A DNA stretch of 64,000 nucleotides, taken from contig JAKMXF010000111.1 in NCBI GenBank assembly GCA_024704765.1, positions 186,001-250,000 of the forward strand, in the 5' to 3' direction. The notes beneath the pieces are model-generated. The model ran no database searches and had not been told where the DNA came from. It worked only from the letters and a program-made list of their open reading frames with translations. Source of the stretch: Oopsacas minuta (taxonomy: Eukaryota; Porifera; Hexactinellida; Lyssacinosida; Leucopsacidae). The position numbers and the translations under genes were made by a program. Within the stretch, counting starts at the first letter, position 1. Each line of letters starts with the position of its first letter. This document shows, piece after piece, positions 20,301 through 32,100 of this stretch.

Positions 20301-20565
20301 GTATCTCTGCATCGAATTATACAGTTATGGAGGCGAAAACCGGTGAGATATTACACTTATATCCGCGAAAAGAGTTGGAATCTCAGCAGCAGTGTGTAGC
20401 CGAGCGAAAATTCTGCAACGATTCCCATATCGTAGTTCTAAATAGATACGTAATGTCATTTTAGGTGTATTGCTATATGCGTGCTGTATATTTCCTCTTT
20501 GTTTTCAAAATGGTGGATTCCAGAATCTGGAATATGTACCTGCAGCAAATTCTTATGTTATTATC

Positions 20566-20661
20566 GGCAGAAGTGGTCCGAGGATCTGGCAGACCCCGAG
20601 GCCAGGATTTCAAAACTTTGGCCAATGATCCGTTTGTCCCCTCCCCATAGGATCGCCACTG
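20566..20661 (+). repeat. Short inverted-repeat element, family Q copy 1
   Basis: GAGGATCTGGCAGACCC, GAGGCCAGGATTT and GATCGCCACTG match, in order, the reverse complement of 33034-33130 (GGATCTGGCAAACCCAGGGCCAGGATTTTC...CGCGACTG). Two diverged copies of one roughly 95-bp element. Confidence 0.55.
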
Positions 20662-20709
20662 ATTTTCATAATCTACTAATCACACTATTTTTTAACATAT
20701 TTAGATTCA

Positions 20710-21810
20710 ATGGCAACCAATCTATCTGATCAAACAGATAGAGACAAATACATACAACAAATTGAAATGTATAAAAAAGAACTAACTGAGAAATTCATTA
20801 AAATCAGAAAAGAAACAACAAACATTGAAAACCAAGCAATCGAACAATTAGATAAAATTCTCTCCGACTTAAAAGACCCCCAAAAACCTGACTACCATTT
20901 ACAAGAACAGGAAATTATGTTATCATGGCATGAACAAGAGTTCAAACAATTTCTGACCTCAATTTGCACTATTGAACCCTGTCCTATACCTGTGACACCA
21001 AACCCCGTGTGGACAAGCGCGAAACGTGGATCTGAAAATGATAACATATTTCGTCCACATGGATTATCAATCGATCCCGAAACGAACGAAATTTACATCG
21101 CTGACTGCTACAATTCGCGTGTACAAGTTTTTACAAACGAAGGCATCCATAGACGAATTATTAAACATCCAGAAATATTGAATGTACACAGAATTCTATG
21201 TACACATCAACATTTATACGTCACAGACCCAATAAACAAACATGTATACAAACTAAACAAACACACAGATGAAGTATTATACTCGGAAGAGCTAGAATTT
21301 ACACCCGGCGGCCTGGACGTTTTCAATAACACCACTTACATATCTGATTTTAAAACTATTAGTTTATATCTATACGATGATGAGTTGTATAAAAATAGCA
21401 CAATTGAGTTAAAATTAATGACAAATGAGAATGAAGAAGAAATTCGGCTATTAGACATTAAAATTCTAGAAGATTCTATTTTTACGCTCCTAGAAAATTC
21501 TTTCTACAATATACACACATTTGATTATGATGGCAATGTATTAGCTTGCCTGATACCAACAGCTATGGTCAGTAAAACTTTTTATTTTTGCATTGACAAT
21601 TGGGAAAATATTCTATTGAGCAGTTGGGATGATAATCAAGTTCTAGTTTTTACGAACAAAGGGAAGCCGATCTCTCGAATTGGGAATGGTGTAAAGGGTG
21701 AGAAGAATTCGCTTGTGCACCCTAGGGGTATTGGTTTGTTGAATACCGGTGCGTTAGTTGTTTGTGATAATAAAGATTCAACTTGTCTACATAGTTATGT
21801 GTATATTTAG
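20710..21810 (+). CDS. NHL-repeat beta-propeller protein with N-terminal coiled coil
   Basis: Intronless, 366 aa, ATG at 20710. Residues about 10-95 are rich in K/E/Q/I with heptad spacing (IQQIEMYKKELTEKFIKIRK), a likely coiled coil. From about residue 110 there are NHL-type blades: FRPHGLSIDPETNEIYIADCYNSRVQVF is a textbook one, followed by weaker blades (PGGLDVFNNTTYISDF) and a last blade VHPRGIGLLNTGALVVCDN. It resembles the C-terminal half of TRIM-NHL proteins but lacks RING and B-box zinc fingers, so ubiquitin-ligase activity is not supported. The propeller probably binds protein or RNA. Two related propeller genes lie at 61117 and 63682. Confidence 0.82.
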   Translation: MATNLSDQTDRDKYIQQIEMYKKELTEKFIKIRKETTNIENQAIEQLDKILSDLKDPQKPDYHLQEQEIMLSWHEQEFKQFLTSICTIEPCPIPVTPNPVWTSAKRGSENDNIFRPHGLSIDPETNEIYIADCYNSRVQVFTNEGIHRRIIKHPEILNVHRILCTHQHLYVTDPINKHVYKLNKHTDEVLYSEELEFTPGGLDVFNNTTYISDFKTISLYLYDDELYKNSTIELKLMTNENEEEIRLLDIKILEDSIFTLLENSFYNIHTFDYDGNVLACLIPTAMVSKTFYFCIDNWENILLSSWDDNQVLVFTNKGKPISRIGNGVKGEKNSLVHPRGIGLLNTGALVVCDNKDSTCLHSYVYI

Positions 21811-22488
21811 TTGCTATGCTGTTAACATACGTGGCAATGTGTACGTTTTGTTTTGTTTTGAGAATTTTATCTTTGAGGGTTTTTCATTGTATTTCTTCTC
21901 AGTATATTTTCATTTTCACATTGAGAATATTTTGATGTACTAAATTTTTGCAATTTTATTTACCTTATAATACTTCAGTTTTGAATACATTCATCTATCG
22001 TTATATCGAAGCTCAAGGGACAGCGATAATCACTTCGATATTTTACCCGATGTAATCTATGTACTTTGACGGTTTGGGACCATATTTGTACAATTTCAGA
22101 CTTCGATAAAAGCGGGTATTTCCATATATTCGTGTTCGATCTAACGGGAGTTGACTGTATATTATAAAAAGCCATCGCAATTAGAAAAATTGATATTTTC
22201 CAGGGCTCTCAATCAGGTATTTAAAAATCATGAGATTCGTGAAAATTTTCATTTCATTGTAAGATTTATGATTTAGAATTAGTTTTCTGTGAAAAGACCA
22301 GGGATTTTGTCATATTTATAGACGCAAATCGTGTGACACACGGCGAGATCGTGAGAGTTGAGAGCCCTGATTTCCCCTCTGCCCAAAACACGATTTTACC
22401 ACCCACACGAAACAGGACTAACCTTAATAAATAGTCTTCTCCATGGTCCATTCTACAATTTACATATTACTCTATTACAAAAACTAGA
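21811..22488. other. Intergenic region with pogo-like MITE P3
   Basis: No gene. A pogo-like element lies at 21991-22157; the remainder is unremarkable AT-rich DNA. Confidence 0.5.
21991..22157 (+). repeat. pogo-like MITE, copy P3
   Basis: GTTATATCGAAGCTCAAGGG at the left, GGGACCATATTTGTACAATT inside and CTAACGGGAGTTGACTG followed by TA at the right. The left end has lost the CAGTCAACT terminus. Confidence 0.7.
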
Positions 22489-23211
22489 ATGGAATCTCTA
22501 TACATTCTCATTCTCCTTCTAACCATCGCAAACACCTATTCCCAAATGCAACCCAAACCTGAATCACAAATTTCAGATCCACCACCAGTACTAATACAAC
22601 ATTGCCCGGTTTTTAATTCCGATAATATTTCACTTGCTTTTGAGGGCGAATGGTTGATAGAATTTTTCGCCCCTTGGTGCCCAGCTTGTCAGGGCTTCAC
22701 GCCTATATGGGAACAAGTAGCTTCATATTTTGATCAACCACACAAAGTGACAAAGATCGCGAAAGTTGACGTTACCATGGAACCATTAATCTCATCACAT
22801 TTCATGGTAACTGCACTACCAACAATTTTTCATATCAAAAATGGTGAAGTGAGATTGTGTTCTACAATGAAACGATCTTACACAGCTATCATACAATTTA
22901 TTCGCGAAGACGAATGGACAGACACACCACCAGTCCCATACTACTTCAAGCCTTACTCCCCAATCATGTCAATTTTCGCCTATATGATATATTTCGCGAT
23001 GGTAACCCAAGAACATGCTATGCGGTATGCACAAGGTGATCCAATGAATCTCGCATATCTTGTTGGTGGAATGATGACTCTTTGTGTTTGTTTGGGTTGC
23101 GGGATTGGTTTGTTTATATATTTTTGTTGTGGTGTGTCGAAATATCAACAATATGTTCCTAAAAAGATAAGAGATTCGACTGGGCAGCCACAGAAAACGA
23201 AAGTTGACTAA
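22489..23211 (+). CDS. Thioredoxin-related transmembrane protein (TMX1-like)
   Basis: Intronless, 240 aa. TMX proteins are ER-membrane thiol oxidoreductases. Residues 1-19 form a signal peptide (LYILILLLTIANTYS). The thioredoxin domain spans about 30-150, with FFAPWCPACQGF and active-site cysteines Cys64 and Cys67; CPAC is the motif of TMX1. The cis-proline is in TALPTIFHIKNG. A single strong membrane segment (LAYLVGGMMTLCVCLGCGIGLFIYF, about 188-212) is followed by a short basic cytosolic tail. A second moderately hydrophobic stretch at about 164-176 (IMSIFAYMIYFAM) may be membrane-associated. The match to TMX1 is by motif and layout; TMX4 cannot be excluded. Confidence 0.87.
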   Translation: MESLYILILLLTIANTYSQMQPKPESQISDPPPVLIQHCPVFNSDNISLAFEGEWLIEFFAPWCPACQGFTPIWEQVASYFDQPHKVTKIAKVDVTMEPLISSHFMVTALPTIFHIKNGEVRLCSTMKRSYTAIIQFIREDEWTDTPPVPYYFKPYSPIMSIFAYMIYFAMVTQEHAMRYAQGDPMNLAYLVGGMMTLCVCLGCGIGLFIYFCCGVSKYQQYVPKKIRDSTGQPQKTKVD

Positions 23212-24021
23212 ATTTTAGAGAACTTTAGTGTAATACTGTGCTACTTAATGTAATTTAGGATTTTCTATTGGATTTGCTGATTATAGCTTTAATAAGAAGT
23301 ATGTTAATGCTTTTATTTTGTAGTAGATGCAATTACAATATAGCATACCATAATCTTTCCTTGACAACGGACGAACAGCCTGACTGATTTCTCATCAACA
23401 ATCTGAGAACTATTGTTTTCATACAAATAATTATTGCAGAAATCAGTCAACTAGAAGTCGTCCTCCTTCACTTTTGTAACTAAGCATTTTCTAAGTGACG
23501 AATCCTAGCATGAAAGTTTGTATATAAACTTGAACACAACATCCTCCCGATTTAGAATTTCATATTTTGACCGAAATAATTGCTTACAATTTTGGATAAT
23601 ACCAAATTTGCTCTAATAAGGAGTTAATGAATTACTATAGATTTTAATATGAAACGTAATCTCATTACTTTTTAGTTTCATTATAACCAACATCCAAATA
23701 TGGACATTATAACTGAAATTATGTACTTTTGTGCACAAAGTTAGTGCGACGATTGTGTGTATAAATATATGGTACACAAACGTACACTAGCAGAGATGCC
23801 AACTTTCACGGATTTACCGTGAGTCTCACGCCTCTCAAGGCTAGGCCAAAACCTCACGCTTTTTTAGCTATCTCATGGATTTTTGGCTCCATATAAATGT
23901 ACTTCTGAAAGTTTTCCAAATCAATACTGTCTCACGATTTCTGTACGACATAGTATATTTCGGATTTATTTGGGTTTACAATGGCCTTGGTATGACAATA
24001 TGGCTTATTAATTGTTTAACA

Positions 24022-24143
24022 ATGGATCGTGGATTTAGTTAATCGGGCTTGGATGTTGTTCTATGTCATTTTGGACACTCCTCGCTTGATTGGTGGTGGG
24101 ATTTGTATATATCATAAAACTCAATTCACCATCCATGGTTAAT
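24022..24143. repeat. CATGG-family palindromic MITE, copy 1
   Basis: Left ACAATGGATCGTGGATTTAG and right ATTCACCATCCATGGTTAA are inverted relatives. Better preserved copies lie at 38911-39032, about 40606-40932 and 42757-43006, all with AACCATGGAT at one end and ATCCATGGTT at the other. Confidence 0.6.
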
Positions 24144-24145
24144 TA

Positions 24146-24265
24146 CAGTCAACTACCGTTATATCGAGCTCAAGGGACCGCGATAACTCTACTTCAATAT
24201 GAGCAGAGTTTATACCGAAGATATTATCGCTGTCCCTTGAGCTTCGATATAACGGTAGTTGACTG
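24146..24265. repeat. pogo-like MITE, copy P4, near-perfect palindrome
   Basis: CAGTCAACTACCGTTATATC at the left and GATATAACGGTAGTTGACTG at the right pair exactly over their outer 20 bases, with GAGCTCAAGGGAC/GTCCCTTGAGCTTC continuing the stem. TA flanks both ends. At 120 bp it looks like a foldback made of two left halves of the family. Confidence 0.8.
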
Positions 24266-25112
24266 TAATTAAAATTTGATGCGAAACATCTCAATTATAA
24301 GAAACCCGTATGACATTCAAATGATCCAATAGTTATGAATGGATGACTGCATAATGTATTACAAACTGATTCATATGGTTGCTCTAATAGACGAATATTC
24401 TGAGAATCTTTTCTATGCGTGAATATCTCTAATATTCGGCTTAACATTATAAGAATTCTACGGTAGATTTTTGTTTTTATGAAAACGGTTAATTTCAATG
24501 CTTTTTCAATGACCCTCATTTTGTGTTTTTTGTGAAATACTGTAGTACGAATCTTTCCGCCCCGGGTATGAATATTCGCGAAAATTTCTTCTTACTCGTG
24601 TTGGTACACTTTCGTTCGAAGGCCCCCACTTTTAAGCGAGTACTTGATTGAAAACTATTGTCTAAATGTTTGAATTATACTACAGCAGAACTCGGATGAG
24701 ACATAAAAATAGTAAGTTCTAACCGAAGTACGGCTTCTTATCCGAATATTCTTCCTTTACAATTTGTACACGAATTGATAATCAGTTTGGAGAAAATACG
24801 TCTTAAACCGAGTTCTACTGTTTACTGTATATACACTCAAACATGGATGAAGCGAATCACGAGTATAACGAAGTGTCCACTCAATCCCCATTACATTAGA
24901 TTACTAATACAATTCCAGGTTAAAACAAAGTCATTATTGCGAATAAAATGTGAATAATTCCATGTTCCACTATATTACGCCAGGCAACGAATAATTATTG
25001 AAATTTCTCATACAAAATAAAGTTACTAAGAAAGGGCTTCAGCTCCTCACCCCTGGTTCCGTCTCTGTAGACAAGGGAGATCTGTAAGTATGCCATAGTA
25101 AACACCCAAAAA

Positions 25113-25245
25113 CAGTCAACTCCGCATAGTTGGGACCAATCTCCAGGAAACGGAATCATCTCAATTCAAGTCAATACTAAATATTTTCGGTTAATCGGGA
25201 CAAAAGAGCTGGAACCAATGTGTCCCGATTAAGTGGTGTTGACTG
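25113..25245. repeat. Inverted-repeat element related to the pogo-like family
   Basis: Begins CAGTCAACTCCGCATAGTTG and ends GATTAAGTGGTGTTGACTG. Termini match the pogo-like family but the interior (GGTTAATCGGGACA, GTGTCCCGATTAAG) differs, so it is a sister family. Confidence 0.6.
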
Positions 25246-25374
25246 TACTACCGAAGTGTATCCACCGAGTTACACAAACCACGAAAATCCATTGTGTCAC
25301 AAATATCCTAATAATATAGTCATATAGACTAAATTACAGAAATTTACATATAATTAGCTGTGTTACAATTACAA

Positions 25375-26898
25375 ATGGCTAGCAATAGTGACAACTACGC
25401 AATAACCGATACAAACAACTCAGGAGGAGGATCTATAGGCAAGAAGAACACAATGTCACGATTCACAAATCTTTTCCCTTCTGGTAAGAAGAAAGCCGAG
25501 TACAAACCTGATATTTCTTACCCTTCCGATTTCAAACATGATATACATGTCGGTTTCGACCCAACAACAGGGGAGTTCAGTGGAATGCCTGCCGAATGGA
25601 AAGTGATGCTACAAAACGCGGGGATTGATAAACAGGAGCAAGGCAAAAATCCAGAGACAGTCATCTCTGTTTTGAAGTTCTATAATTCCCAGAATATCAA
25701 TACTAAAACTTACACTGAAAAGTATATGAGCACACAGACACCAGAACACCATTATCAAGCTCCACCAATTATTGACAGTACCCTCAAGGCAACTGCAATT
25801 CCAGAAGTCCCCCCACGCCCAAGTTCAACCAAACAGAAGCCCGCACCGGTAATTGCGATGAAGCCAACCCCCCCTCCTAAGCTCCCCGAAGTCCCCGAAA
25901 AAAAATCACAAGCAAAAACCGCAGCTACGAGCGATCACCACCCTCCAGCCGCTAACGACAGTAACCCAGATGTTTTAAGATCAAAATCTTCTTCGAAAGG
26001 GAAAATGTCCGATCAGGAAGTCCTCGTCAAACTCCGAGGTATCGTCTCGGTAGGTGACCCAACCAAAAAATACATCCCGAACCAAGAAATAGGCAAAGGA
26101 GCGTCAGGCACAGTTATAACAGCTATGGAACTTTCAAGTGGAAACGAAGTAGCGATCAAACAAATGAATTTAGCCTCACAACCGAAGAAGGAGCTTATCA
26201 TTAACGAAATAATAGTTATGAAGGAAAATAAACAGACAAATATTGTGAATTATCTTGATAGTTATTTGGTAACAGAAGAGCTATGGGTCGTTATGGAATA
26301 TTTACAAGGAGGGTCTTTGACGGATGTCGTAACTGAGACGATCCTAGAGGAACCGCAGATAGCTGCTATATGCCGTGAGTGTCTACAAGCTCTACACTTC
26401 CTACATTCGCGAAATGTAATACATCGTGATATAAAGAGTGATAATGTATTATTAGGCATGGATGGTCAGGTAAAAATCACTGATTTCGGATTCTGCGCTC
26501 AAATAACCCCCGAACAGACAAAACGACGTACAATGGTTGGGACACCCTACTGGATGGCTCCAGAAGTTGTAACACGCAAACAGTACGGGACTAAAGTCGA
26601 TATTTGGAGTCTCGGAATAATGACCATTGAGATGATCGAAGGCGAACCGCCATACTTGAACGAGAATCCTTTACGGGCTTTATACCTTATCGCTACATAC
26701 GGGACTCCCAAGATTAACAACCCAGAGAAACTATCACCAGATCTCCGGGATTTCCTCGCAAAATCTCTCGAGATGGATTCAAATATACGCCCGTCTGCGG
26801 AAGAATTATTACGTCACCCTTTTGTCAGAAAAGCTGGGCCATTAAGTTCCTTAACAAGAAACATAGTAGCAGCTAAAAAATCTCTAAAAAAGTCATAA
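25375..26898 (+). CDS. p21-activated kinase, group I (PAK1-3 type)
   Basis: Intronless, 507 aa from the ATG at 25375 (the frame opens 15 bases upstream only with GTG). PAKs are Ser/Thr kinases activated by Rac/Cdc42-GTP. The CRIB/p21-binding motif [16 protein letters not shown] is at about residues 52-67, followed by [11 protein letters not shown] and the autoinhibitory segment. A proline-rich linker ([11 protein letters not shown]) precedes the kinase domain at about 236-490: glycine loop IGKGASGTV, catalytic Lys262 in [12 protein letters not shown] with Asp352, DFGFC with Asp370, activation-loop Thr386 in [10 protein letters not shown] and APEVV. The autoinhibitory switch next to CRIB and the [14 protein letters not shown] loop favour group I. 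Shorter than vertebrate PAK1 (545 aa) because the N-terminus and linker are short. Confidence 0.93.
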   Translation: MASNSDNYAITDTNNSGGGSIGKKNTMSRFTNLFPSGKKKAEYKPDISYPSDFKHDIHVGFDPTTGEFSGMPAEWKVMLQNAGIDKQEQGKNPETVISVLKFYNSQNINTKTYTEKYMSTQTPEHHYQAPPIIDSTLKATAIPEVPPRPSSTKQKPAPVIAMKPTPPPKLPEVPEKKSQAKTAATSDHHPPAANDSNPDVLRSKSSSKGKMSDQEVLVKLRGIVSVGDPTKKYIPNQEIGKGASGTVITAMELSSGNEVAIKQMNLASQPKKELIINEIIVMKENKQTNIVNYLDSYLVTEELWVVMEYLQGGSLTDVVTETILEEPQIAAICRECLQALHFLHSRNVIHRDIKSDNVLLGMDGQVKITDFGFCAQITPEQTKRRTMVGTPYWMAPEVVTRKQYGTKVDIWSLGIMTIEMIEGEPPYLNENPLRALYLIATYGTPKINNPEKLSPDLRDFLAKSLEMDSNIRPSAEELLRHPFVRKAGPLSSLTRNIVAAKKSLKKS

Positions 26899-26951
26899 TT
26901 CCTAACAATGGAATAGCATAAATATAGGTTTATATGTTTGTATTATTATTA

Positions 26952-26952
26952 T

Positions 26953-26993
<41 letters not shown>

Positions 26994-26996
26994 ATT
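26952..26996 (+). repeat. (TTG)n microsatellite
   Basis: About 14 uninterrupted TTG/GTT triplets in the 3' flank of the PAK gene, possibly in its 3' UTR. Confidence 0.9.
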
Positions 26997-27726
26997 GACA
27001 CTTTCACACATAAACATACACACTACATGTCTCCAGGTGTCTTGTTTATTAGTACTTTGAAAAGATGATAAGTAAAATTAATTTTGTATTTTTTTTAACT
27101 TGAATTTATTAATAGTGCTATATTACTGATATTTATAGTTAATGTTTGATTATACATCTTTGTATGTGTTTATTGATATTTGTGTTATTCATTCTTGTGT
27201 TTATTTAATGTAGAATTTATTCACATTTAATGTAGTTTTGTTTTAAGGGAAATTGAGATTTCTAGAATATTGTATAACATCCATAAACTGGACGTCAGCG
27301 AGGCCGAAAATGCTACCCGGTTTGTGGAGGTTCATTAATATGCGACTAAGCTAGGAATTCGTAGATTGTTTTTTTTCAGAAGTTTCCCGTTTCCACAGGC
27401 CAGTTTGTGGGGGTTATGATGTAATTGCAATTGCGTAAATTTCTTCTAAAATATATTTTGCTTACGTAAGATTGAATATTCATGGTTCTTTTGTGATTAT
27501 TCTTAATTTTGCATAGGTCTCAAGCTAAACCATCCAGTGGAAGGGGATAGTTTTGCATCTGATCTTTTACTGCTTTGGAGCGATGTTAAACGGCTACTAG
27601 GCTAATCAAATCCAAATTGAAATCTCTTCATATGATAATCATATTTTCACATATCTAAAATTTCTAAACCATGACTGTTTATAATAATAATCTGGGTCTT
27701 AGGGAGTATAGATCTTTTTTTACGGC

Positions 27727-27968
27727 AGTGGTGCAACGGTCTGGCAAATCTTGGACCGGTGCAGACCGATATCATAATCTTGGTTTCGTGTTCAGCCACC
27801 TTGAGGTTTATGCAGGTTTGGGCGGGATATTAGCTACAACAGTCAACACATGTCCGAAAATCAGGGACAGTTGGCAATCATGCGACTATACATTTGTCAG
27901 TATTAAATTCGGCCCAGACCGTACCCACCTGAAACCGATCGGTCCGGTCTGGTCTAGACCGCTGGATC
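27727..27968. repeat. Diverged inverted-repeat element with internal insertion
   Basis: CAGTGGTGCAACGGTCTGGC on the left and GGTCCGGTCTGGTCTAGACC on the right share inverted text around GGTCTGG/CCAGACC. The middle carries GGGACAGTTGGCAAT, which resembles the edge of repeat family S. Boundaries are approximate. Confidence 0.4.
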
Positions 27969-28273
27969 TCTGAAATTTAATGTCTATATTAATGTTTATA
28001 TTTTCATTATTTGTAAACATTATATTTTTGAGTATTTGCATTAGATTTCTTTGCTTTATCAACAAAACAACTTTCTCATTTACCCTCAAGTCATATCCTA
28101 TGCTCATTGCTCAAGTAAGTTTGTCCTTATTTTTGTTTTCCTTACTCTAATGACGAACGACGAGAAAACAGATTTTTTCCAATATGAAACTTACCAGCTA
28201 TTTATTCTACCATTCTTAATTCGTCAATTTCAGTTTATTTCAATTTCCAAATCTTCCTTTAGCTCTCCATCAA

Positions 28274-29169
28274 ATGGCTGCATACCCAAGTTATTACCCA
28301 AGCTATTACCCAAACAATTACTCATCAATTCCTCCTTATGGAGTACAACAACCTATGAATCAATACTCCTACCCAATGTACCCAAATAACCCAGGTTACT
28401 ACTCACAACATCCTCAACAACCAATGGCTTATACGCCTTATCAACAGCCAAATGTAATACTATTCTATGATGATGATAAACCTTATTATGAGTTGACAAA
28501 TTTCGCGAGGATTGGATTCAGTTTAGATGGAGATTATTGGCCAACTTCAGAGCATTATTTTCAAGCGCAGAAGTTTGAAGGCTATCCTTACATGAAGGCG
28601 GAAGTGCGGAAGTTGGCAAGTCCCAGAGATGCTTTTGATTATGTACGGAAACCGGAGAATAAATCTGTAAGTTTTTATCTAAGTTGTATAATACGTCTTT
28701 CAAATGAAGACGTATTACGTATAATACGTATTTGATAGTACGAATTATACGTTCAATCAACTATTTTTGGTGACGTAATTTCTATTAGGATAATTTCTGC
28801 AATTAGGAATATCTACATTACAAAGTTAGACCATGGATTTTAAGGAAATTTTACTTCACTTCATATTCAATTGAAAACTAATTCTTGACGAGCAACAAAC
28901 TAACTGACTAACTAACAAACAAATAGGCAAATACACAAGTAAACAAACGACCAAATATACTCATTCCAATCCAATATTATTCTTGTATGTATTTTAGTTA
29001 ATACGTAAAGATTGGCCATCAGTGAAAGAAGAAATAATGTACAAAGCATTGAAAGCTAAATTCACACAGAACACAGATATACTAACTAAACTATTGAATA
29101 CGAATGATTGTATGTTAGTTGAAGATTCTCCTCATGATATGTATTGGGGAAATGGAGCTGATAAGAAAG
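28274..29169 (+). other. NADAR module A1
   Basis: Exons 28274-28666 and 28998-29169. FYDDDKPYYELTNF, then WPTSEHYFQAQKF with Glu93 present; second half IMYKALKAKF and MYWGNG. It is the most canonical module of the gene and the best candidate for activity. Its C-terminal GKNRLGELLMKLR helix is encoded at the start of the next exon. Confidence 0.85.
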
Positions 29170-32100
29170 GTTTGGATTTGCTTATATTTACAAATTTCCA
29201 TATAAGGAATTTCAGTTATTCGGAGCTGAGCTCATTGTTAGAATTATATCACATGCTCCATAGAAAATTTTGGGTCTTTCGTTCTCATTGCACTGTTCCC
29301 TAGTTACCTTACCTGTACAATGGAATTTACTCGGTCCAATCATTACAGCAGGATTAGTATATAATGTCATTGGCTAATCCTGTTGTATTTATAAGAAAAA
29401 TATTCGTTTTCGCAATAATGACAAAAATTGTAATATTCATGCGGTAGCCAGATCAGATGCAGGCGGTTGAGCTGAAGCATGTTTCCAACTAACAGTGGCC
29501 TAAACAGAATCCTATTATACCTGAGAAGGTTGTTGAACTTCCTAACAACTTGAATATTCACGGGGGGAATTCAAGTTGATAGGAAGTTCATTTCATTGAC
29601 TGTGACTAATTGTACTTGTTTTTCAGGTAAAAATCGTCTCGGAGAGCTGTTAATGAAACTCCGTACAGAGTTACGTCACAATCCACTTCTATCTCCATCT
29701 GCTCCATTATACCACCTTACTACAGATAATATACAAAACCCCTCTCCGCGGCATGAACCATTGAAACGAAGCAAATCATTAAACCATTTAAATACCCATT
29801 TATCTTCTAATATAATGGATGATGATGAGGTGATTTATGACGTCAGTGATTCCAATCATTTCCTGTCTAATTCATTTAAAGCTTCTTTCAAATTGCAAGG
29901 AAAGAAATGGCCAACTGTATTGCATTATTTTGTAGCTAGGAAGTTTAATATGAAGAAAAAGCATGTAGGGAAGATATTAGATATGACAGATGCTAAAGAT
30001 ATACATTTTCATTCGAGGAATTCTAAATATAAAACTGTGAGTTTTGTGAAAGTATTTTGTACAATTTTTCATCAATTCTATGGCATTCAGACCCGCTTAA
30101 TAGGGTCACTTAACCTCAATGCAAATACAGTTAACTCCCGTTATAACGAAGCTCAAGAGACCGCGAATATTACTTCGATATAACCGATAACATATATGTT
30201 ACTTTGACTTTTTTGGGACCATATTTGTACAATTAAGACCTCGATATAAGTTGGAGTTGACTGTATTTTCAAATCTAATTATTTTATCATCTACTGTAGG
30301 ATATTGATATATACTGGAATATAGACAAGAAAGGAATAATGAAGGAGGCTTTGAAAGCTAAATTTGAACAGAATATAATTCTTAAACAGAAACTACTTGA
30401 TACAGAGGGTAAAGATATAATAGAGAGAGCTGTAGATGATTCTTATTGGAGTCAATTAGCAAGTGGAACAGGTTAATATTGTATGAAGCACTAAGATAAG
30501 CTCGGGGCAGCATCCGAAGATCCTGATAATTCCGTAGACCTCTGGACCGCCCGTGCTCGGATATTTTCTTGCTCCCAGGTGGATTGCGACACCTATCCAT
30601 CTCATTATAAATATGTGATTCTATTTTCTTAATATACTACTATCTATTGTAGGTCACAATATAATGGGACAACTTCTATGTCAAGTACGTACAGAATTAA
30701 ACACCCACCCTTCTGCCTCTCCTAAACTTTATTCACAATCCCCATCACGTCGTGGCACTGATATTATTCCTGGATTAAATACTCCTAAGACACTGAGCCC
30801 CTACTCCTCATCTAACAAAATCAACCCAGCCAATAGTCTTCCTATTGGTGGGAATATATTATCACACTCTCACTCCCCGTGTATTTCAAGTAACTCTCTA
30901 CGCAATGAACATAATCAACATACGATGGATAGATTATCAAACGATATATCTAATACTCTTCAAATCCCTCATACTATTAATTTCACAGATACAAATAATT
31001 TGAAACAATTTTACCAGTTTTCAACTTTCTCAAATATTGGTTTTAATCTTGATGGACATTATTGGCGATCAGTTCAGCATTATTTTCAAGCACAGAAATT
31101 CATGTATCATCGAACATTAATGGATAAGATTAGATTGGAAGTGACTTCAACACGTGCATTTGAAATTGGAACCGACAAAGCTAATAAATCTGTAAGTTCT
31201 ATTGTTATCCTTTGGTTAGGAATTCGGTTGATTCGTTATTGTAATTCTCAAACGGGGATTAGTATGTAATTTGCGAAATATTAATCAATTTTACTACAGT
31301 AAACCCCGGTTATATCGAAGATCAAAGAACCGCGATAATTACCTCGATATAAACGATGAGATATAAGTCGCTTTGAAGGTTTGGGACTATATTTGTACAA
31401 TTTCATACTTCGATATATTCGTTTTCGATATAAAGGGATTCGACTGTGTGTAATATTTGCATTTACTTTGAAATAAGAATTATTATATGTGAAAACATGT
31501 TCGTACACTCATAGATGGAATAATTTATAAACAATGCTGGATGAACTTGAAAATCGAAAAGCAAGAATTAACGAACTTAAATATCAGTATTGTATACTTT
31601 ATCTACTGTAGTATATTGTGAAGAATTGGGAATCTATTAAAGAAGAAGTAATGTTCAAGGCTTTAATAGCGAAATTCAAAGCTTCGGCTCTGAAAAAATT
31701 ATTACTTGATACAGGTGATAAGGTAATTATTAATGAGTCTACAGTTGATTTTTGGGGATCTGGTAAAGATGGAAAAGGTTAGTTGCACACTTAGTTTTTA
31801 TTTTGTTATTTACATTATTTCCTTGGGAATGAGAATCGTTTTCTTTCTATGAGAATTAGAGCCGTAGAGGTTGCTGACAGTAGCACCTGGGTTGCCAACA
31901 ATCCCTTAGCGCGCATATGTTTGTAATTCCCACCGAAATCCTGTATGAATGTGACGGGAATCGGAATTGAATTCTGATCACACAGAAAGCCTTGTTATTT
32001 ATGTATTTATTGCATGTTTGTTTGTATATTCTATTTCTAGGGAAGAATAAGCTTGGACATTTGTTAATGAAAGTCCGTACAGAACTTCAATCCAACCCTG

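Larger units (their letters stand above)
20109..20709. other. Intergenic region, two short repeats
   Basis: Holds an hAT-like remnant at 20218-20300 and a short inverted-repeat element at 20566-20661 that is repeated in opposite orientation at 33034-33130. No gene seen. Confidence 0.5.
23212..25374. other. 2.2-kb intergenic region with several repeats
   Basis: No gene supported. Contains a CATGG-type palindromic element (24022-24143), directly abutting pogo-like P4 (24146-24265), and a related element at 25113-25245. The stretch 23790-23960 (GAGATGCCAACTTTCACGG onward) looks like another transposon remnant. The rest is AT-rich. Confidence 0.5.
26899..28273. other. Intergenic region, microsatellite and transposon remnants
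   Basis: Holds a TTG microsatellite (about 26952-26996) and a diverged nested remnant at about 27727-27968. No gene supported. The last 100 bases lead into NADAR gene A. Confidence 0.5.

Noticed and set aside
20710-21810. TRIM-NHL ubiquitin ligase
   Set aside because: The propeller and a coiled coil are present, but no cysteine/histidine zinc-binding pattern of RING or B-box exists upstream.
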